Positions 48,694-57,281 of a stretch of 64,000 nucleotides of DNA are shown in pieces. The notes under the pieces were generated by a model, which had not been told where the DNA came from, did not search any database, and worked only from the letters and a program-made list of their open reading frames with translations. Each line of letters opens with the position of its first letter. Position 1 is the first letter of the stretch. The position numbers and the translations under genes were made by a program. The stretch comes from Bacteroidetes bacterium GWB2_32_14 (GTDB lineage Bacteria > Bacteroidota > Bacteroidia > Bacteroidales > UBA12077). The stretch covers positions 166,862 to 230,861 of the forward strand of contig MENK01000001.1 of assembly GCA_001768235.1 (NCBI GenBank), read 5' to 3'.

Positions 48694-50469
48694 ATGGAAA
48701 AAGTAAAATTAACTATAGATAACAAGCTTGTAGAAGTAGAAAAAGGGACTACTATATATAAAGCTGCCAGGCAATTAGGTATAGATATCCCTGTACTTTG
48801 CTATATGAATCTCGAAGGACTTGGTATTGAGAATAAACCGGGTGGTTGCCGTATTTGTGTTGTCGAAGTAGAAGGGAGAAGAAACCTGGCTCCATCGTGT
48901 TCAACCGATTGTACCGAGGGTATGGTTGTTAATACTCACTCTATGCGTGTTATTAATGCCCGCAGAACAGTTATGGAGTTTATCCTGTCCGATCACCCTA
49001 AAGATTGTCTGACTTGTTCTAAGTCGGGTAATTGTGATTTGCAAAATATGGCAATAAAATTAGGAATCAGGGAAATACCAGGGCAGGAATATGCTGCTAT
49101 GTCAACCTATAAAATGGATTTCTCACCATCATTAATCCGTGATTTGGACAAGTGTATCATGTGCCGTCGTTGCGAGATGATGTGTAATGATTTTCAAACT
49201 GTAGGTGCTCTTTCAGCATTTAAACGTGGATTTGAAGCTGCTGTTGGGCCCGCTTTCGAAATGGATATCGAAGATTCTACTTGTACATATTGTGGCCAAT
49301 GTGTTGCAGTTTGCCCAACAGGTGCATTAACTGAAAAAGATCATACACGAGAGGTTATTAATGCCCTTTCAGACCCTACAAAAACTGTTATCGTACAAAC
49401 AGCTCCTGCTGTTCGTGCTGCATTAGGCGAAGAATTTGGATTAGAACCAGGAACATTAGTTACAGGAAAAATGGTAGCTGCATTGCGTCGTTTAGGTTTT
49501 AACTATGTATTCGATACCGATTTTGCTGCCGACTTAACTATAATGGAAGAAGGTACAGAATTATTAGGCCGATTAACAAAACATTTAAGTGGCGATAAAG
49601 AGGTAAAATTGCCAATACTTACATCGTGTTGTCCGGCATGGGTTAATTTCTTCGAGAATAATTTCCCGGAAATGAAAGACATCCCATCAACAGCACGTTC
49701 ACCTCAGCAAATGTTCGGTTCAATTGCAAAAACTTATTTTGCTGATAAAATTAAAGTTAAACGCGAAGATTTAATTGTGATATCTATTATGCCTTGTTTG
49801 GCTAAAAAATACGAAGCACAACGCGATGAGTTTAAAGTTAACGGAAATCCTGATGTTGATTTTTCACTTTCAACACGCGAGTTAGCTCATTTAATTAAGC
49901 AGGCAAACTTAGATTTAAAATCTTTACCGGATGAAGATTTTGACAAACCACTTGGCGAATCAACTGGTGCAGCAGTAATTTTTGGTGTTACGGGTGGTGT
50001 TATCGAAGCTGCAGTTCGTACAGCTTACGAATTACATACAGGTAAGAAACTTGCCAGAATTGAATTTGAACAATTACGTGGTATGGAAGCTATCAGAAAA
50101 GCTACCATCGATTTCAATGGTACTCCTATTAATATTGGTATTGCCCATGGTTTAGGAAATGCCCGCAAACTACTTGAAGATATTAAAGCAGGGAAATCAG
50201 AATTTCATGCAATAGAAATTATGTCGTGCCCTGGCGGTTGTATTGGTGGTGGTGGTCAGCCATTACATCATAGCGATTCAAGCATACTTACAGCTCGTAC
50301 AAAAGCTATTTATGCAGAGGATGAAGGCAAAACAATTCGTAAATCGCACGAAAACCCTTATATCATTAAACTGTATGAGGAATTCTTAGGTAAACCAATG
50401 AGTGAAAAAGCTCACCATTTGTTGCATACACATTATTTCGACAGGAGCCGAAAAATTGAAATCAGCTAG
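48694..50469 (+). CDS. hydA: [FeFe]-hydrogenase catalytic subunit HydA, set 2
   Basis: A 591-residue catalytic subunit. It has the N-terminal 2Fe-2S domain (Cys36, 52, 55, 69), His-ligated cluster (HPKDCLTCSKSGNC), two ferredoxin clusters (about 154-164 and 197-207) and the H-cluster domain. The motifs are fully canonical: LTSCCPAW (Cys312 proton relay, Cys313 ligand), IMPCLAKKYE (Cys368) and EIMSCPGGCIGGGGQP. Proton-path segment IMEEGTELLGR is intact. It is the most standard of the three HydA copies and probably the main hydrogenase. nuoE-like hydC2 follows. Confidence 0.96.
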   Translation: MEKVKLTIDNKLVEVEKGTTIYKAARQLGIDIPVLCYMNLEGLGIENKPGGCRICVVEVEGRRNLAPSCSTDCTEGMVVNTHSMRVINARRTVMEFILSDHPKDCLTCSKSGNCDLQNMAIKLGIREIPGQEYAAMSTYKMDFSPSLIRDLDKCIMCRRCEMMCNDFQTVGALSAFKRGFEAAVGPAFEMDIEDSTCTYCGQCVAVCPTGALTEKDHTREVINALSDPTKTVIVQTAPAVRAALGEEFGLEPGTLVTGKMVAALRRLGFNYVFDTDFAADLTIMEEGTELLGRLTKHLSGDKEVKLPILTSCCPAWVNFFENNFPEMKDIPSTARSPQQMFGSIAKTYFADKIKVKREDLIVISIMPCLAKKYEAQRDEFKVNGNPDVDFSLSTRELAHLIKQANLDLKSLPDEDFDKPLGESTGAAVIFGVTGGVIEAAVRTAYELHTGKKLARIEFEQLRGMEAIRKATIDFNGTPINIGIAHGLGNARKLLEDIKAGKSEFHAIEIMSCPGGCIGGGGQPLHHSDSSILTARTKAIYAEDEGKTIRKSHENPYIIKLYEEFLGKPMSEKAHHLLHTHYFDRSRKIEIS

Positions 50470-50497
50470 TTTGAAATTTAAATTGGAGGAAAAATCA

Positions 50498-50986
50498 ATG
50501 TCAAGAATAAAAGTTAAAATAAAAGAAAAAGACTTAAATACGATAAAAGAAATATGCAAGTCTTTTAATAACGAACAGGGTGAGTTAATTAATGTACTAC
50601 ATAAAACACAGGAACATTTTGGATATTTGCCTGCCGAAATACAGGAGGTAATTGCGAAAGAGCTGGAAATGTCGGTTGCAAAGGTGTATGGTGTGGTTAC
50701 ATTCTACTCGTTCTTTACCATGAAACCTAAAGGCAGATTCCCCATTTCAATATGTACCGGAACAGCTTGTTATGTTCGTGGTGCCGAGAATGTTTTAGGT
50801 GAATTTAAGCGCCAGTTGAATATTGAAGTGGGCGAAACTACTTCTGATGGTAAATTCTCTTTAAGCTGCTTACGTTGTGTAGGTGCTTGCGGATTAGCTC
50901 CTGTTGTTCAGGTAGGTGATAAAACTTACGGGAGAGTTTCACCCGAAGGAGTTAAAGATATTCTGGCAGAATATAACGATAAGTAG
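50498..50986 (+). CDS. hydC: [FeFe]-hydrogenase gamma subunit HydC / NuoE-like, set 2
   Basis: A 162-residue NuoE-type subunit with 2Fe-2S ligands CTGTAC and CVGAC. An upstream in-frame ATG at 50402 lies inside hydA2, but a Shine-Dalgarno GGAGGA (50485-50490) 7 bases before the ATG at 50498 fixes the start there. In this set the gamma subunit gene comes last (hydB-hydA-hydC), whereas in sets 1 and 3 it comes first. A terminator follows. Confidence 0.93.
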   Translation: MSRIKVKIKEKDLNTIKEICKSFNNEQGELINVLHKTQEHFGYLPAEIQEVIAKELEMSVAKVYGVVTFYSFFTMKPKGRFPISICTGTACYVRGAENVLGEFKRQLNIEVGETTSDGKFSLSCLRCVGACGLAPVVQVGDKTYGRVSPEGVKDILAEYNDK

Positions 50987-51120
50987 AAAGATAGAATCAA
51001 GATTATTAGACACAAGACTTTAGGTAAAACTATTTTCTTGTCCTGTGCTTAAAATCTAGCTGGGTACTAATATATTTTTAGGATTAATTTAGGGTAATTT
51101 TATACGGATTATTTAACATG

Positions 51121-51146
51121 AAAAAGCATCCTTCGGGGTGCTTTTT
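51121..51146. terminator. Bidirectional terminator between set 2 and the SpoIIE gene
   Basis: AAAAAGCATCC-TTCG-GGGTGCTTTTT, 11 pairs with one wobble, flanked by A and T runs on the two sides; lies between convergent genes. Confidence 0.92.
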
Positions 51147-51208
51147 CTATTTGGAATATTTAAACAGGGATCATATTCACTAAATTTATCTTAATCTGGT
51201 GAATACGA

Positions 51209-52393
51209 TTAAATAAACTTCAAACTAACTTCTTTTAAGAATTTCTGTTCTAGCGTTTTGGCTATTCGTTTTACCACGGTTCTACGAATTTCAAGTTCAA
51301 CCGGCAGGTTTGGGTCCTGGTGCGCTATATTGATTCGTGTTCCGATTATAAACTGAATTTCGTCGCTGTCTTTTATGAGTTTCACAATCTGGTCGGCAGG
51401 TCCTTTGCCTAATTGGTAATTATTATTATAGACCTTTAAAATTTCTGAAACCTTACTCAGGGTTAATATTCCTTCGGTTACTAAATCAATACCAGCCATA
51501 TACGAAATGGGAGGTAAGTCAGGATCGTCGAATTCGAAACTATCTGTAATTTTTAAATCCAGTTCGCGTGCAATAATATCGCCGGTAGTGGCACCGCAAA
51601 GAATTTTTCGCCCGTCGAAATTTCGTACTGCATCAGCAAGCTGTTTATCACGTTCTTCTTCGTAGGGTGGCCCGGTACAAATCAATAATTTACGTGGTTC
51701 ACGAAAATAGATTGAAGCACAACTGGCATCATCCTTTGCATGATAACCATCGTTCTGATATGCTATACTTACTACTTTACCTGATAGTTTGTAAGCTGAT
51801 ATTTTAGGATCGTTGATAATTAACCGTTTGACAAAAGACTCCAGGTTATCAATTCCCCAGCCAAAAGGATACTTGTCGGAACCTAATCCCGACTGAGTAA
51901 TTCCATCGGAACAAAAAATAATTCTATCTTCAATTTGTGTATCAAAGGTACAGCTGCGAAGTTCTTTTCCTGCATTTTTTTCACTTTGCAAGATAATACA
52001 TTTCCATTCCGGATCGAATTTTTTATTATCTCTGAATATTAATGTATTCGGGTTATCGTATTCTAATATTGTCGTTTTTCCGGTAGTTTCAATATCTATA
52101 ATAGTAAATGTGGAGTAACTAATTTTTCTCTGGCTGCAAACCGGCAGCGTGTTCATTATTATTTCGGCAATGCGGTTAACATCCTTATGCTCTTTGGTAA
52201 AGTTTAAAGCCATAGTAGCTGTAAGAGTAGCCAGCATGTTTGCTTTAATGCCATGTCCCATACCGTCAGATAAAACAACAATGGTACGCCCTTCGGATTT
52301 AATTTTTTCAGAAAGAAAAACATCGCCACAGATTCGTTCTCCCTCGTGGTTTTTTTGCTGGCAATCGACCTCAATATAGAACTTGTTTTCCAT
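51209..52393 (-). CDS. SpoIIE/PP2C-type serine phosphatase
   Basis: A 394-residue protein whose N-terminal two thirds form a PP2C/SpoIIE phosphatase: metal-binding Asp residues in LSDGMGHG, in CSDGITQSG and in KDDASCASI. The C-terminal third (from about residue 230) is an additional region without a family I recognise. It begins 2 bases after the stop of the H-cluster/PAS protein, in the same minus-strand operon. Phosphatases of this type reverse phosphorylation by HATPase kinases in partner-switching systems, and such kinases are encoded in the same island. Confidence 0.88.
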   Translation of the reverse strand: MENKFYIEVDCQQKNHEGERICGDVFLSEKIKSEGRTIVVLSDGMGHGIKANMLATLTATMALNFTKEHKDVNRIAEIIMNTLPVCSQRKISYSTFTIIDIETTGKTTILEYDNPNTLIFRDNKKFDPEWKCIILQSEKNAGKELRSCTFDTQIEDRIIFCSDGITQSGLGSDKYPFGWGIDNLESFVKRLIINDPKISAYKLSGKVVSIAYQNDGYHAKDDASCASIYFREPRKLLICTGPPYEEERDKQLADAVRNFDGRKILCGATTGDIIARELDLKITDSFEFDDPDLPPISYMAGIDLVTEGILTLSKVSEILKVYNNNYQLGKGPADQIVKLIKDSDEIQFIIGTRINIAHQDPNLPVELEIRRTVVKRIAKTLEQKFLKEVSLKFI

Positions 52394-52395
52394 TG

Positions 52396-54255
52396 TTATT
52401 CTTCTTTCTTAAAAGTTTTATAAAGTTCTACTATTGAGTTTAGCATCTGTTCTGTTTCCGAAGCACCTTCACCTAGCAAAAACCCTATTTTTTGAACCAT
52501 TTCCAGGTTTTTATCAATAACATCGTTTACCCGTTTTATCACTTCTTCTTTACGAACTTCTGGAGAATACATATCGCGAATTACCGCGCCTACGATTTTA
52601 TCTTTACGAATAACAAAAATAGATAAGTTCAGAAATCGTTCATCGATGTATATATCGCGGTTCAAGATATTTTCGTTGGTCGAAAAAACATTGTTAAATA
52701 AGTTGTAAATATTAAAAGGAACCAGGGTTTTAAGGTCTGCACCAACCAGTTGAGGAATAACTTCATTAATAGCTTTAGCTTCTTCGCCTAAAATATCAAT
52801 AAAACTGGTGTTTGATTGAATTATTTTCAGGTTTTTATCAATAATAACAATACCTGCATTTAGTTTATGCAACATATTATTAATGATATCTGATGCTTCC
52901 TGGGCAGCTTCTTTTTCTTTACGGGCTACTTGTTCAGAATCCTGTAATGCTTTTTGTGTTTGTGCCAGTTTTTCATTTGTCGAGCGTAATGATTTAATAT
53001 ATTCGTGGCGGTTTCTTAATGTGAAAGTCAGGCACATTTCTGTTTTAGCCAGGCCTTTAGAAACTGCAATTGCAAAGTCACGGCAAGAATTGTACCCGCA
53101 TGCATTACAACCTAAATCGGGGTTTCCATTTTCTTTCCCAATGGCTTTAAGCACTTCTTGTATTTTTTCTTCTGACGGGGTTTCTATTCGCTGATCATCA
53201 CTTTTAAATGTCCGGGAGTAATCCAAATCCCAGTATTTTTCAATTTCCTTTTCCCATGTTTTCAGGTCGAAATTTTTTAATCGCTTGTTTGCATAGTTGG
53301 TGACACGCGTTCTCCGAATAAATTTTTGGCCCCCGCGCGATGTTCCGGGGCCCATTAAACAACCTTCGCAATAATATAAATTAAAGTGTTTTTTTATAGT
53401 TTTTATTTCTTCATAGAACTGCCGGGTGGCATTTATCATATTCGATTTCCCTTCGGCAGTTATTACAGTTCCGGTAAGCAAATCTTCACTGATATTGGAT
53501 GCCTGAATAATACCATTTGATATTGGAAAAAGCGAACCTTTGTATCCTATAGGAGCATCGAATTCAGAAAATTCAAGAGTACTTTCGTGAATATTAAATT
53601 CATTAAATAACTCTCGCAATTCAATAAATGTCAGTACGGCATCAATCCGGCCTTCTCCTGAATAATCGGTTGCTTCATTTTTATTTTCGATACATGGGCC
53701 TATATAAATTACTTTGGTATCATTACCGTAAAGTTTACGGACAATTTTTGCAGTAGCAATCATAGGAGAAACAAGAGGCACAAGGTTGTCGATAAGTTCG
53801 GGCTGGAATTTCTGAACATACGAAACAATAACCGGGCAGGCGGTTGAAATATAGTATTTCCCCTTAAAGTTATTAAAAAGTTCAGCATATTTTAACGATA
53901 TAATATCGGCTCCAAATGATACTTCGTTTACATGATCGAACCCTAATTGTTTGAACATTTGAACAAACTTTCTGTAATCGGTTATATCGTGGAATTCGCC
54001 CGAAATACTCGGGGCTACTACAGCCACTTTTTTACCTTTTTCTTTTAAAAGAATTTTGGTTTGTTCTTTAGAGTCGAGAAAACGAATGGCATCCTGAGGA
54101 CAAACGGATGTACAGCTGCCACATCCAATACAGCGTTCGGGGATGATTCGTGCATAATCTTTATTAACTTTTACTTCAATTGCATTTACAGGGCAAACCC
54201 TTACGCATGAATAACTTAAATCGCACTTTTCTTTAATAATCTCAACTAGTGGCAT
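52396..54255 (-). CDS. H-cluster sensor protein with PAS domain (HydS-like)
   Basis: A 619-residue protein: ferredoxin-type clusters near the N-terminus (first pattern C11-x5-C17-x3-C21, second CIGCGSCTSVCP), an H-cluster domain, a 4Fe-4S domain (CNACGYNSC plus Cys408), a coiled coil (about 420-455), and a PAS-like domain (about 460-580). H-cluster ligands appear as Cys140 (STACPV), Cys188 (IGPC) and Cys296/Cys299 (YYCEGC). The proton-relay Cys is Ala139. Architecture and the adjacent phosphatase match group C putative sensory hydrogenases. It likely tells the SpoIIE phosphatase about H2 or redox state. Confidence 0.87.
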   Translation of the reverse strand: MPLVEIIKEKCDLSYSCVRVCPVNAIEVKVNKDYARIIPERCIGCGSCTSVCPQDAIRFLDSKEQTKILLKEKGKKVAVVAPSISGEFHDITDYRKFVQMFKQLGFDHVNEVSFGADIISLKYAELFNNFKGKYYISTACPVIVSYVQKFQPELIDNLVPLVSPMIATAKIVRKLYGNDTKVIYIGPCIENKNEATDYSGEGRIDAVLTFIELRELFNEFNIHESTLEFSEFDAPIGYKGSLFPISNGIIQASNISEDLLTGTVITAEGKSNMINATRQFYEEIKTIKKHFNLYYCEGCLMGPGTSRGGQKFIRRTRVTNYANKRLKNFDLKTWEKEIEKYWDLDYSRTFKSDDQRIETPSEEKIQEVLKAIGKENGNPDLGCNACGYNSCRDFAIAVSKGLAKTEMCLTFTLRNRHEYIKSLRSTNEKLAQTQKALQDSEQVARKEKEAAQEASDIINNMLHKLNAGIVIIDKNLKIIQSNTSFIDILGEEAKAINEVIPQLVGADLKTLVPFNIYNLFNNVFSTNENILNRDIYIDERFLNLSIFVIRKDKIVGAVIRDMYSPEVRKEEVIKRVNDVIDKNLEMVQKIGFLLGEGASETEQMLNSIVELYKTFKKEE

Positions 54256-54323
54256 AATTCTATTTTTCGCTTGTATAACAGATAACTCTATAAAAATATG
54301 GATTCACATCAATAATATCCACG

Positions 54324-54569
54324 TTATTCTTTCTCAAAAATATTTTCGAGCAGGTAGATTATATTTTCGGGTGTAATATTCTGATATATAATATTATCTA
54401 CTTTAAGCATCGGTCCGTTTTCACAGTTCCCAAAACAATGGCTTCCATGGAAATAAACTTGTTCTTCAAAATTATGTTCTTTTAAATAGGTTTTAATAAT
54501 TTGAACAGTTTGTTTGTTTCCCCTTGAAAAACATGAACTACCAAGGCATATTACAATTTCTTTCTTCAT
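54324..54569 (-). CDS. 2Fe-2S thioredoxin-like ferredoxin
   Basis: An 81-residue protein with intact 2Fe-2S ligands CLGSSC (Cx4C) and CFGNC (Cx3C). An in-frame ATG occurs at 54611, but the natural start MKKEIVICLGSSC at 54569 matches family length and leaves a leader of about 48 bases behind the -7 box. It heads the minus-strand operon that continues with the H-cluster/PAS protein. A possible role is electron delivery to that sensor. Confidence 0.85.
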   Translation of the reverse strand: MKKEIVICLGSSCFSRGNKQTVQIIKTYLKEHNFEEQVYFHGSHCFGNCENGPMLKVDNIIYQNITPENIIYLLENIFEKE

Positions 54570-54623
54570 CATATTCGTATTCTGGAATTCCCTAAAATTC
54601 AAAATTAGCAATTATATTCTAAA

Positions 54624-54631
54624 CAAAAATA
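54624..54631 (-). promoter_or_regulatory. -7 box of the ferredoxin/HydS/SpoIIE operon
   Basis: On the minus strand the sequence reads TATTTTTG, fitting TAnnTTTG. It points away from hydC3, so the region 54612-54847 is a divergent promoter. I did not find a complete TGTKM-N6-TAACA site next to this box; only TAACA half-sites occur at 54685-54695. Confidence 0.55.
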
Positions 54632-54753
54632 ATTATACTAAAAATCAATATTTATTTACCTCAATGTTTTAATAGCATATTGAATAACATTAACATATAA
54701 TTCAAAGTAAATCAATAAGATATAATAAATAATAATTATCATTTTTTATTTAA

Positions 54754-54786
54754 TGTGAAAATATTAACAATGTTCATCTTATAACA
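54754..54786 (+). promoter_or_regulatory. Paired Rex-like operator, hydrogenase set 3
   Basis: Sites TGTGAAAATATTAACA (54754-54769) and TGTTCATCTTATAACA (54771-54786) start 17 bp apart. The first agrees closely with the sites at 42496 and 42513; the second is more degenerate. They end 11 bases before the -7 box. They lie in the divergent region and could also affect the minus-strand operon. Confidence 0.68.
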
Positions 54787-54797
54787 ATATTAATTTG

Positions 54798-54805
54798 TAT
54801 ATTTG
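54798..54805 (+). promoter_or_regulatory. -7 box of hydrogenase set 3
   Basis: TATATTTG matches TAnnTTTG; hydC3 starts 43 bases downstream. Distance from operator end is 11 bases, close to the geometry at 42539. Confidence 0.65.
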
Positions 54806-54847
54806 TGGTGATAAGGGATTTAAATGATTTAACAAACAATCTGCATT

Positions 54848-55312
54848 ATGCCCGATATTGATTCTATCCTTGAGAAATATTCTTATACTCAACACGATAA
54901 TTTGATTCCAATTTTACAGGAGATACAGGATGATTTTGGGTATCTTTCAAAAGAAGCTCTTGTAAAAGTTGGGGATTACCTTAAAATACCAACAGGTAAA
55001 ATATATGGACTGGCAACATTTTACAGCCAATTCAGGTTTGAACCTAAAGGCAAATATCATATCCGGATTTGTAATGGTACGTCCTGTCATATAAATTCAA
55101 ATTTTATCATTTTAAAAGAATTAAAGAAAAAACTTGGGATTAATGATGGCGAAGTAACAAAGAATGGGTTGTTTAGCCTTGAAGAAACAGAATGTATGAG
55201 TGGTTGCGGTTTTGGCCCGGTAATGATGGTTAATGAAAAGGTTTATACAAGGTTAACCTTGGAAAAAGTACCTGAAATAATTCATTTTTATTTGCAAATT
55301 GAGAACGAATGA
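54848..55312 (+). CDS. hydC: HydC / NuoE-like subunit, set 3
   Basis: A 154-residue NuoE-type protein with intact 2Fe-2S ligands CNGTSC and CMSGC. It begins an operon that reads hydC, hydB, hydA, H-cluster histidine kinase, two response regulators. The following HydB-like gene starts within its stop codon (ATGA overlap), so translation is coupled. Unlike its partners in this set it shows no ligand loss. Confidence 0.9.
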   Translation: MPDIDSILEKYSYTQHDNLIPILQEIQDDFGYLSKEALVKVGDYLKIPTGKIYGLATFYSQFRFEPKGKYHIRICNGTSCHINSNFIILKELKKKLGINDGEVTKNGLFSLEETECMSGCGFGPVMMVNEKVYTRLTLEKVPEIIHFYLQIENE

Positions 55313-57261
55313 TGGCTGAAATAACGAATCAAAATAATAAAGATTTTATAATAAACAGTATTCTTTTGAATGATTCAGAAAATTATACAAAAGATATTTT
55401 AGACAAATTGAGTTTTATTAAACGTGACAAAGTAACATTTCCGGTTATTACTGTTAGTCAGAATTCATGTTCAATAATTACTGGTACTCAAAATTTAACC
55501 CAAATAATAAAAGACTATCTTGTTGAAAGGGATATTAAAGCTCATGTTATTGAAGTCGGAAGCCTTGGTATTTGCTCAGTTGAAACATTAATTTCAGTAC
55601 AATTACCAGGGAAAACCAAGCTTTTATATAAAGATGTAAGCGAAGAAAATGTTATTGCAATACTTGATGGAAATTTTAACAATTATATTGCTGAAGAAAA
55701 TGTGTTTTGCCAGTTTAGAAATACGATGCACGAACCATATGAAAATTTACCTTATCTTGATGAGATATCATTTTTCAGTAATCAACAGCGAATTATATTA
55801 AAAAATTGTGGGATAATTGATCCGGGTTCTATTGATGAATATATTGCTTTTGGAGGTTACAAAACTTTTGTTAAAGCTATCAGGCATTATACCCACGAAG
55901 ATGTTTGTAATATTGTAGATGAGAGTAATTTAAGAGGCCGTGGAGGGGAAGGTTACTTTACAGGTAAAAAGTGGAAAATCGCGTTAAATACACCTGCCGA
56001 ACAAAAATATTTGATTTGTAATGCCGGCGAAAGTGATCCGGGAGCATTTATGGAACGGCTTTTAATCGAAAGCGATCCGCATAAAGTGGTTGAGGGTATT
56101 GCAATTTCTGCTTATGCTATTGGAGCGAAAAAAGCATTAATTTATATCGAATGGGAATACGATTTAGCAATCAAGCGTCTTTCAAATGCGATACAGCAAG
56201 CAAAGGAATATGGATTAATAGGACACGATATTCTTAAAAGCGGATATTCTTTGGATATAATTATTAAGAAAGGTGCCGGGGCGTATGTATGTGGCGAAGA
56301 AACAGCATTGATAGCAAGCATCGAAGGAAAAAGAGGACGGCCTCATTCAAAACCTCCGTACCCTGCTACTAAAGGATTATTTGGTCAGCCAACTATTGTG
56401 AATAATGTTGAAACCTTGGTAAATATCCCGATTATAATTGAAAAAGGAGCTAACTGGTTCAATTCTATCGGAACTGCTAATAGTAAAGGAACGAAAGTTT
56501 TCTCGGTTAGTGGCAAAGTTGAGTTTGTTGGTATGGTTGAAGTAGTAATGGGAACTAAAATTAGGGATATCATTTATCGAATTGCAGGAGGAATACCAAA
56601 AAATAAACGATTTAAAGCAGTTCATATTGGTGGCCCCTCAGGAGGAACATTGGGCGAAGAACATATTGATACTCTTGTTGATTACGATTCTGTTATTCTT
56701 ACCGGGGCATCTTTAGGTTCAGCAGGAATGGTTGTATTAGATGAAGATAATTGTATTATTGATACGGTTAAGTATTTTATGAATTTTTTACAGAAAGAAA
56801 GTTGCGGCATTTGCATACCTTGCAGGGAAGGGACACGACGAATGTATGAAATACTTGAAAATATAAGTAAAAGACCTAAAGATGATTTTGGGCATACCAC
56901 TCTTCAACGGTTTAAAGGTGTTATGCAACTCGAAAACCTTGCTGAAGTGATTAAAGATACATCCATGTGTGGATTAGGCAAAAAAGCAGCTAATCCGGTA
57001 CTTACAACATTAAAATGGTTTCGCGATGAATATGAAGAACATATTTTCGAACGCAATTGTAGTGCAGGTGTATGTCAGGAATTAAGAACATTCGAGATTA
57101 ATGTTGAAGCATGTACCGGTTGTACTTTGTGTGCAAAAAAATGTCCCACGGGTGCTATATTTGGTACTCCTAAAAATACTCATTTCATTGTACAGGATAA
57201 ATGTATTGGTTGTGGCATTTGTTATGAAACCTGTAAGTTTAGTGCAATTATTAGTAAATAA
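55309..57261 (+). CDS. Divergent HydB / NuoF-like subunit, set 3
   Basis: A 650-residue HydB homologue. The C-terminal ferredoxin clusters (CTGCTLCAKKCP and CIGCGICYETC) and the 4Fe-4S site SCGICIPCREG are intact. In the N-terminal thioredoxin-like domain only Cys54 and Cys89 of four expected ligands remain (the others are Ser/Val). The FMN loop reads GRGGEGYFTG, where HydB2 has GRGGGGFPTG, and CNADEGDPG has become CNAGESDPG (Gly240 replaces Asp). It may still bind flavin, but these changes argue against normal NADH-coupled catalysis. It could start at 55312 instead. Confidence 0.85.
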   Translation: MMAEITNQNNKDFIINSILLNDSENYTKDILDKLSFIKRDKVTFPVITVSQNSCSIITGTQNLTQIIKDYLVERDIKAHVIEVGSLGICSVETLISVQLPGKTKLLYKDVSEENVIAILDGNFNNYIAEENVFCQFRNTMHEPYENLPYLDEISFFSNQQRIILKNCGIIDPGSIDEYIAFGGYKTFVKAIRHYTHEDVCNIVDESNLRGRGGEGYFTGKKWKIALNTPAEQKYLICNAGESDPGAFMERLLIESDPHKVVEGIAISAYAIGAKKALIYIEWEYDLAIKRLSNAIQQAKEYGLIGHDILKSGYSLDIIIKKGAGAYVCGEETALIASIEGKRGRPHSKPPYPATKGLFGQPTIVNNVETLVNIPIIIEKGANWFNSIGTANSKGTKVFSVSGKVEFVGMVEVVMGTKIRDIIYRIAGGIPKNKRFKAVHIGGPSGGTLGEEHIDTLVDYDSVILTGASLGSAGMVVLDEDNCIIDTVKYFMNFLQKESCGICIPCREGTRRMYEILENISKRPKDDFGHTTLQRFKGVMQLENLAEVIKDTSMCGLGKKAANPVLTTLKWFRDEYEEHIFERNCSAGVCQELRTFEINVEACTGCTLCAKKCPTGAIFGTPKNTHFIVQDKCIGCGICYETCKFSAIISK

Positions 57262-57281
57262 AAGCAAAGAAATTATTTATA

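Noticed and set aside
50402..50497. Longer start for hydC2
   Set aside because: The extension lies in hydA2 and has no NuoE character, whereas 50498 has a good Shine-Dalgarno.
54570..54611. Longer start for the minus-strand ferredoxin
   Set aside because: It would leave only a few bases of leader behind the -7 box; the family starts at MKKEIVICLG.
54680..54695. TTGAATAACATTAACA as a third operator in the divergent region
   Set aside because: Left half does not fit TGTKM; only TAACA halves occur.
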